Shown one piece after another: positions 6,248 through 9,877 of a stretch of DNA of 9,877 nucleotides (position 1 is the first letter of the stretch; the number at the start of each line of letters is the position of its first letter). The DNA is from Chloroflexota bacterium (GTDB taxonomy: Bacteria; Chloroflexota; UBA6077). The stretch lies in NCBI GenBank assembly GCA_021786215.1, contig JAJYNT010000019.1:1-9877 (forward strand). The letters run 5' to 3'. The notes under the pieces were generated by a model that saw nothing but the letters and a program-made list of their open reading frames with translations, searched no databases and was not told where the DNA came from. A program made the position numbers and the translations under genes.

Positions 6248-8194
6248 CTAGGGTTTCTTGGTCGGCTCGCTCGTGCCCTGGGGTTTGGGCTGTCCAGACT
6301 GCCCACCCTGTGATTGCGGTTGGCCGCCCTGCCCACCTGAAGAACCGGGTGTGCCCGACGGTTTGCCTGAACCCGGCGTACCCGAAGGTTTGGCCGAAGT
6401 CGGCGTGATGACTCGCACCGCGTCCCCGTCGTTGAGACCGACGTTGCCCGAAACGACGACCGAGTCACCGGGCTTTAACCCACTCACGATCTGAACGTCG
6501 GCACCACTGAGGGCACCCTGCACCACCGGCCGCGCCTGGGCCTTGCCGTCGACGACCACGAAGACCACATCCTTGCCGTTGACCTGGGACACTGCCGAAA
6601 GAGGGATCATGATCGCATTGTCTATTGGCGCCGGCTTGACCACGACGCTGGCGAACATCCCGGCTCGCAGCTCTCCTTTCGGATCGCTCGGGATGATCTT
6701 CATTATGAAGGTGTGGGTCTTCGGATCCGCCGAAGGATAGACGTCCGCGACCTTGGCCTCGAAGGTTTGCCCAGGGAAGGCCGTCACCGTCAGGGTGGCA
6801 TCCAGGCCGGCCTTCAACATAGGCAGGCGGGACTCCTCAAATGAGACCGGCACGTCGAGATCACTGCCGTTGAGGGCCACGATGGGAGTGCTGGGGGACA
6901 CCAGAGCCCCGGGAGAAACGAACTTCTGGGTAATCACTCCGTCGAATGGGGCGACGATGGTGGCATACCCCAGTTGCACCTTGGCCGAATCGAGCGCTGC
7001 CTGCGCCTGATCCACCGCGGCTCTTGCCGACTGGACGTCCTGAGCCGTGTATGGTTTCTGCTGCAGCGCGAGGGCCTGCTGAGCCTGGTTCACCGCGTCC
7101 TGGGCCAGCTGGATGTCGCGGGCTGTGGGATGCTGCAATTGGTCCAGCGCCGCCTGGGCGGAGGCCACGGTGGCCTGCGACTTGTTCACGGCGGCCTGGG
7201 CCTGCTGCAGGTCCTGCTGGGTCGGGGTGGCCTTCAGGACGTTCAACTTCGCCACGGCGGCGTTGTAGTTGTTCTGAGCCTGGTCAACCTGAGTCTGCGC
7301 GGCCTGCATGGCGGCCGGCGTGGGGTTCTGCAGCGCGCTCAGGTTCTGCTGGGCTGCATCGTAGGCCGACTTCGCCGCGACGTAGGCATCGTACGCGGCG
7401 GAGTTGCTGGTCGCCTTCGATGCGGCTAGATTGCCGTTCTGCGCCATCTGGTAGTTGTCTTCCGCTGTGGCCATGGCCTGCTGGGCGTTGTCCAAAGCGA
7501 CCTGAGCGGCAGCGATCGCAGCAGCTGTGGGATTCTTGAGCTGAGCCTGGTTGTCCTGCGCCGACTTCAGGGCGGACTTGTCGGAGTCCACGGAGGCCTG
7601 CGCGGCGGCGATGACATCCTGGGTAGGCCCTGCCTGCACCCGCGCGAGCGCCGCTTGGTTGGATGCCAGGTCGGCCTGGGCCGCGATCAGCGCCGTTTGG
7701 GCTGCCTGCACGGACGCGGGAGACGGGTTCTTCAACTGATCGAGCTTCACATTCGCTGCATCCAGGGCAGCCTGGGCCGAGGCGATCGACTCGGGCCGGC
7801 CCCCAGCCATAACGGTCGCCAGCTTGGCCTGGGCCGAGGACAGGTTAGCCTGAGCCTGCTGGACGGCCAACTGCAGGGTATCCTGCTGCAGCACGGCTAT
7901 AGTGTCACCGGCTTTGACCTGGCTGCCCACATCCACGAGCAGCTTGTCCAGCCGGCCGGACACCTGGGGCACGACATTCACCTGAGAGCCCGCTTCCAGG
8001 GTTCCGGTATAAGGAAGAGAGAGGTTCAGTTTGCTTTCGGTTGCCGGTGCCGCGGTGACCGGCTTGGCGATCTCACCACCGGGCCCCCTCCCTGGAGCCC
8101 CACCCCTGGTTTGGGCTTGAGCAGAGGCCGAGGCGCAACCGACGGTGCCGACCAGCATCAGTATCGCCACAGTATAGCCAACGATTTTCCCCAC
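6248..8194 (-). CDS. RND periplasmic adaptor (membrane fusion protein) with expanded helical-repeat domain
   Basis: 648-aa adaptor that links the RND pump to the cell exterior; typical adaptors are about 350-450 aa. The N-terminus has a signal peptide (GYTVAILMLVGTVGCAS) with a possible lipobox, TVGC. Next come a split lipoyl/barrel half (about 55-110), a very long Ala/Gln-rich helical region (about 110-405), the second lipoyl half (YATIVAPFDGVITQKFVSPG), beta-barrel and membrane-proximal domains (to about 595), and a Gly/Pro/Ser/Gln-rich disordered tail (about 598-648) with KPSGTPGS-type repeats. The helical region consists of about eight segments, mostly ~33 residues, most opening with a Pro turn (NPSPASV, GPTQDVI, NPTAAAI, NPTPAAM, HPTARDI). 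I chose GTG 8194, not GTG 8209, because AAGGAG (8201-8206) is 6 nt upstream. First gene of the efflux operon. Confidence 0.92.
   Translation of the reverse strand: MGKIVGYTVAILMLVGTVGCASASAQAQTRGGAPGRGPGGEIAKPVTAAPATESKLNLSLPYTGTLEAGSQVNVVPQVSGRLDKLLVDVGSQVKAGDTIAVLQQDTLQLAVQQAQANLSSAQAKLATVMAGGRPESIASAQAALDAANVKLDQLKNPSPASVQAAQTALIAAQADLASNQAALARVQAGPTQDVIAAAQASVDSDKSALKSAQDNQAQLKNPTAAAIAAAQVALDNAQQAMATAEDNYQMAQNGNLAASKATSNSAAYDAYVAAKSAYDAAQQNLSALQNPTPAAMQAAQTQVDQAQNNYNAAVAKLNVLKATPTQQDLQQAQAAVNKSQATVASAQAALDQLQHPTARDIQLAQDAVNQAQQALALQQKPYTAQDVQSARAAVDQAQAALDSAKVQLGYATIVAPFDGVITQKFVSPGALVSPSTPIVALNGSDLDVPVSFEESRLPMLKAGLDATLTVTAFPGQTFEAKVADVYPSADPKTHTFIMKIIPSDPKGELRAGMFASVVVKPAPIDNAIMIPLSAVSQVNGKDVVFVVVDGKAQARPVVQGALSGADVQIVSGLKPGDSVVVSGNVGLNDGDAVRVITPTSAKPSGTPGSGKPSGTPGSSGGQGGQPQSQGGQSGQPKPQGTSEPTKKP
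6847..7806 (-). repeat. Tandem ~33-codon helical repeats inside the adaptor gene
   Basis: Approximate extent of the region coding for the repeated helices. Units begin near residues 130, 156, 188, 221, 290, 322, 355 and 380 of the 648-aa protein. Most carry a Pro-Thr/Ser turn followed by xx[IVML]xxAQxA[LV]. The fourth unit is about twice as long as the others (about 69 residues) and includes a YDAYVAAKSAYDAAQ stretch. The repeats have diverged in sequence, so this is an old expansion rather than a recent slippage event. Confidence 0.6.
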
Positions 8195-8200
8195 GGAATG

Positions 8201-8206
8201 CTCCTT
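8201..8206 (-). promoter_or_regulatory. Ribosome binding site deciding the adaptor start
   Basis: AAGGAG, 6 nt before GTG 8194. It lies between the two candidate GTG starts (8209 and 8194), so only the second can use it. Confidence 0.8.
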
Positions 8207-8243
8207 CACATTTCTTTCGCGTGGTGTTCAAGCAAAGGCATAC

Positions 8244-8272
8244 AATATAAGGGAGGTTTCCGACGCAGTCCA
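8244..8272 (-). promoter_or_regulatory. Possible promoter of the efflux operon
   Basis: -10 box TATATT (8244-8249) and -35-like TGGACT (8267-8272), 17 bp apart, on the minus strand. The -35 matches consensus only moderately. The implied leader is about 40 nt. No stronger candidate was seen in the gap. Confidence 0.35.
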
Positions 8273-8337
8273 GTGACAATTGGCTTCGGCTCGCGCCTTC
8301 TCCTAATTGGTAGAGTAGAATGGTTCAGGAAGACGAT

Positions 8338-8378
8338 GGTTAAGAGGCTATTTGATCTTGGTTAAATAGCTGTTAACC
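8338..8378. promoter_or_regulatory. Hairpin/operator-like inverted repeat with three GGTTAA motifs
   Basis: GGTTAAGAGGCTATTT (8338-8353) is the inverse of AAATAGCTGTTAACC (8364-8378) apart from a small bulge: a 13-bp match (GGTTAA plus GCTATTT) around a 10-nt loop. GGTTAA occurs in direct orientation at 8338 and 8360 (22 bp apart) and inverted at 8373. It lies in the divergent gap, about 145 bp upstream of the adaptor start and about 100 bp upstream of the small gene. It looks like a multi-site operator or a structured leader of the plus-strand gene. No U-run follows, so it is unlikely to be a terminator. The remainder of the 8195-8476 gap holds no gene I can support. Confidence 0.5.
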
Positions 8379-8476
8379 CTGCGGTCACGATCGTTGCTGG
8401 TGCCCGATACCCTGGCACGCTTTCCGCCGTTACGTCTTCGGGATGGGAACTTACCACCTCCGAAGGGGGAAGTGAA

Positions 8477-8710
8477 ATGGATGAATTGATTGAGACCGTG
8501 GTGCCAGGTGGATGGGGACTGGCTATCGGTATCGGAATAGGTGCGGTGCTATTTGCCCGGCGTGGTTTGCGCCCCGCCGCGAAGAGCGCAATCAAAGGCT
8601 ACCTGGCAGCCGCCGATGGGCTGCGGAGGGCTACTTCGGGAGCCAGAGAGGGGCTCCAGGACATCTACGCGGAAGCAAGAGCCGAGCATCAGGCAACCGC
8701 TCAGCCCTAG
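8477..8710 (+). CDS. Small predicted membrane protein, unknown function
   Basis: 77-aa protein and the only plus-strand gene. A Gly-rich hydrophobic segment (about 11-27, WGLAIGIGIGAVLFARR) is followed by a basic amphipathic stretch (RGLRPAAKSAIKGYLAAADGLRR) and an acidic helix (GLQDIYAEARAEHQ). This single-span plus K/R-rich plus EDL.AEA-like layout resembles small proteins of the DUF5132 kind, from memory and untested. The start ATG 8477 has AAGGGGG (8463-8469) 7 nt upstream, a strong argument that it is real. It is transcribed divergently from the efflux operon and convergently with the DMT transporter. Nothing near it suggests a function. Confidence 0.7.
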   Translation: MDELIETVVPGGWGLAIGIGIGAVLFARRGLRPAAKSAIKGYLAAADGLRRATSGAREGLQDIYAEARAEHQATAQP

Positions 8711-8738
8711 GAACCCGAACTCGACCAATCAGTTGGCC

Positions 8739-8868
8739 AGTACTCCACCACAGTGAAGGTGATGTGAACGGTCATGCTGAGCGAAGCGAAGCATCTCCAC
8801 GTTTCGCCGAGGAGATCCTTCGCTATCGCTCAGGATGGCACCTAATAGGATCTGTGTAGTGGAGCACT
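8739..8868. repeat. Foldback (REP/MITE-like) repeat, probable bidirectional terminator
   Basis: Nested inverted repeats. Inner arms 8771-8798 (GTCATGCTGAGCGAAGCGAA...) and 8811-8839 (its complement as GCCATCCTGAGCGATAGCGA...) flank a 12-nt loop. Outer arms are AGTACTCCACCACAG (8739-8753) and the complement AGTGCTCCACTACACAG (8852-8868). The GTCATnCTGAGCGnAGCGAAG core resembles, from memory, a dispersed repeat found in many copies in several phyla including Chloroflexota. It sits between two convergent genes, where such a hairpin can end both transcripts. The outer right arm reaches into the TAG stop codon of the DMT gene. Confidence 0.7.
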
Positions 8869-9838
8869 ATAAGGTGTCACCGACTTGGTGGCAATCGTGG
8901 AGATGGGTTTGAACCACGGTGTCACCCGCGGGTTTCACTCGCTGCTGAGTGAGGACGAGGCCGAAGACTATGGCCAGGCCGCCGAACATCAGAGGCCAGG
9001 TGAGGCTCTCCCCCAGGAAGGCGTAGGCTAGGAGCGCGCTGATGAGGGGAATCAGGTACTGAAAGGCGGCAGCCCGATCGGCAGAAACCCGCTTGAGAGC
9101 ATCATTGAAGAGGGCGAAGTTCAGCGCCGTGCAGCCGACCCCCAGGTATAGCACAATGCCGAGGATCGGCCCCGGAAGGGTGAAGAAGCTATCGATACCG
9201 CCCTCGGCTGCCGCCAACCCCAGGAGAGGCGGCAAACTCCAGGCACACCCCAGCCAGGTGATCACTATGGGATCCCGACCCAGCATCACCCGACGTCCCC
9301 AGGCCGCCTGCATGGCGATCACCACAGCGCAGAGCAAAGCGAAGAAGATGCCTCGAGGGTCCAGCCCATCCCCCGCGAGAGCAGCCGTCACTCCATCCTT
9401 GAACAGCACCATGCCCACGCCTGTCAGGGCGATTGCAGCCCCCAACAGCATCCTCCCGGAGCCCGCGGGCCTACGAAGGGCGACAGTGGCCAGAGCAAGC
9501 CAGAGCGGACTGGTAGCCGTGATCATGCCCACGACGGACGCCGGCAGGTAGCGAACCGACAGCATGGCCAGGAGCGAGCTGAAGAGAAAGCTGAGCAGGC
9601 CGAGGCTTGCCGATGGCCAGGGTCGATGGCGAAACTCCACCACGGCCTGACCGCCCTTACCCCGGAGCAGTATCAATACCCCCAGCGCCAGGAAGGCGAT
9701 GGAGTCCCGTGCCAGGGCGACCAAGACGGGGGAAAGGTGGACGAGGACTGGCTTGCTGGCTGGGTAGAGAGATCCCCAGAGCACCATCGCCGTGAGCAGT
9801 TCCGCGTGGTCGAAGAGACGCCGGCTGGCGAAGGACAA
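8867..9838 (-). CDS. EamA/DMT-family transporter (RhaT/YdcZ-like drug/metabolite permease)
   Basis: 323-aa inner-membrane protein with ten predicted helices in two EamA repeats (about 16-147 and 163-298). Family marks include WGSLYPASKPVL in the first helix region, and AAAFQYLIPLISALLAYAFLGE (257-277, described by its key residues Y261, P264 and GE 276-277), the typical end-of-repeat motif. Substrate unknown; the family exports amino acids, metabolites or drugs. The start is TTG 9838, with GAGGTG (9847-9852) 8 nt upstream; an in-frame stop lies just before it, and the next ATG would remove half of the first helix. The last ~23 residues (301-323) are hydrophilic, carry GDT twice, and run into the foldback repeat, so the C-terminal tail may be a later addition. 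No operon partner is visible. Confidence 0.9.
   Translation of the reverse strand: MSFASRRLFDHAELLTAMVLWGSLYPASKPVLVHLSPVLVALARDSIAFLALGVLILLRGKGGQAVVEFRHRPWPSASLGLLSFLFSSLLAMLSVRYLPASVVGMITATSPLWLALATVALRRPAGSGRMLLGAAIALTGVGMVLFKDGVTAALAGDGLDPRGIFFALLCAVVIAMQAAWGRRVMLGRDPIVITWLGCAWSLPPLLGLAAAEGGIDSFFTLPGPILGIVLYLGVGCTALNFALFNDALKRVSADRAAAFQYLIPLISALLAYAFLGESLTWPLMFGGLAIVFGLVLTQQRVKPAGDTVVQTHLHDCHQVGDTL
8873..8926. repeat. Paired GGTGTCACC palindromes in the DMT tail
   Basis: GGTGTCACC occurs at 8873-8881 and again at 8918-8926, 45 bp apart. Each is itself near-palindromic, and both encode Gly-Asp-Thr in the DMT C-terminus. They lie directly beside the foldback repeat and may be remnants of the same insertion. 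Chance is possible for two 9-mers. Confidence 0.4.
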
Positions 9839-9877
9839 GATGGATCCACCTCACCAGGATCAATTCATGTGGATTGC

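Noticed and set aside
6946..8365. Plus-strand frames at 6946-7539, 6974-7429 and 7655-8365
   Set aside because: They are antisense to the Ala/Gln repeat region of the adaptor gene, whose repetitive GC-rich codons keep the other frames open.
8338..8378. CtrA-type site suggested by TTAACC
   Set aside because: The TTAA-N7-TTAA spacing is absent, and nothing else suggests an alphaproteobacterium.
8362..8595. Minus-strand 77-codon frame opposite the small membrane gene, and plus-strand frame 8512-8859
   Set aside because: Both overlap the better supported gene at 8477-8710; the second also runs through the foldback repeat. Neither has a ribosome site or recognisable domain.
8739..8868. CRISPR or insertion sequence
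   Set aside because: Only one pair of inverted arms, no spacer series, and no transposase; a non-autonomous foldback repeat fits better.

Overview
This is a GC-rich bacterial window with strong Shine-Dalgarno sites and several GTG/TTG starts. It holds six genes, one of them cut by the left edge. Five lie on the minus strand and one small gene on the plus strand. There are no rRNA, tRNA, CRISPR or transposase genes. The taxon cannot be fixed from this alone. An anaerobic-type 2-oxoacid:ferredoxin oxidoreductase, an RND pump and fusion protein with no outer-membrane channel gene beside them, and a GTCATnCTGAGCG-type hairpin repeat would fit a Chloroflexota-like or similar lineage. That is a weak inference.

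Left block (1-2746, minus). An IclR-family regulator is followed by the alpha and beta subunits of a 2-oxoacid:ferredoxin oxidoreductase (korA, korB; korB runs off the left edge). The korAB promoter is clear: TTGACT, 17 bp, TAGAAT. A 17-bp imperfect palindrome (GTTCTACTGAATGGAAC) lies at its predicted transcription start. A close relative (GTTCTGTTCATTGGAAC, 13 of 17 identical) lies just inside the regulator gene, downstream of that gene's own predicted promoter (TTGATT, 17 bp, CATAAT). The simplest reading is an IclR-type repressor controlling both itself and korAB. The regulator promoter leaves almost no 5' UTR, so iclR may be translated from a leaderless mRNA.

Middle block (2910-8194, minus). 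A periplasmic adaptor (membrane fusion protein, 648 aa) and an AcrB-type RND transporter (1089 aa) form an efflux operon. The real starts of both are internal GTG codons with ideal Shine-Dalgarno sites. The adaptor is unusual: its alpha-helical hairpin is expanded into about eight successive helical segments of mostly ~33 residues, most opening with a Pro-containing turn (NPT-like).

Right block (8195-9877). A regulatory gap with a minus-strand promoter and a 41-bp hairpin carrying three GGTTAA motifs separates the efflux operon from a divergent 77-aa small membrane protein gene. That gene converges on an EamA/DMT-family transporter gene (minus). Between the two is a foldback repeat that probably terminates both and contributes to the stop codon of the transporter gene.
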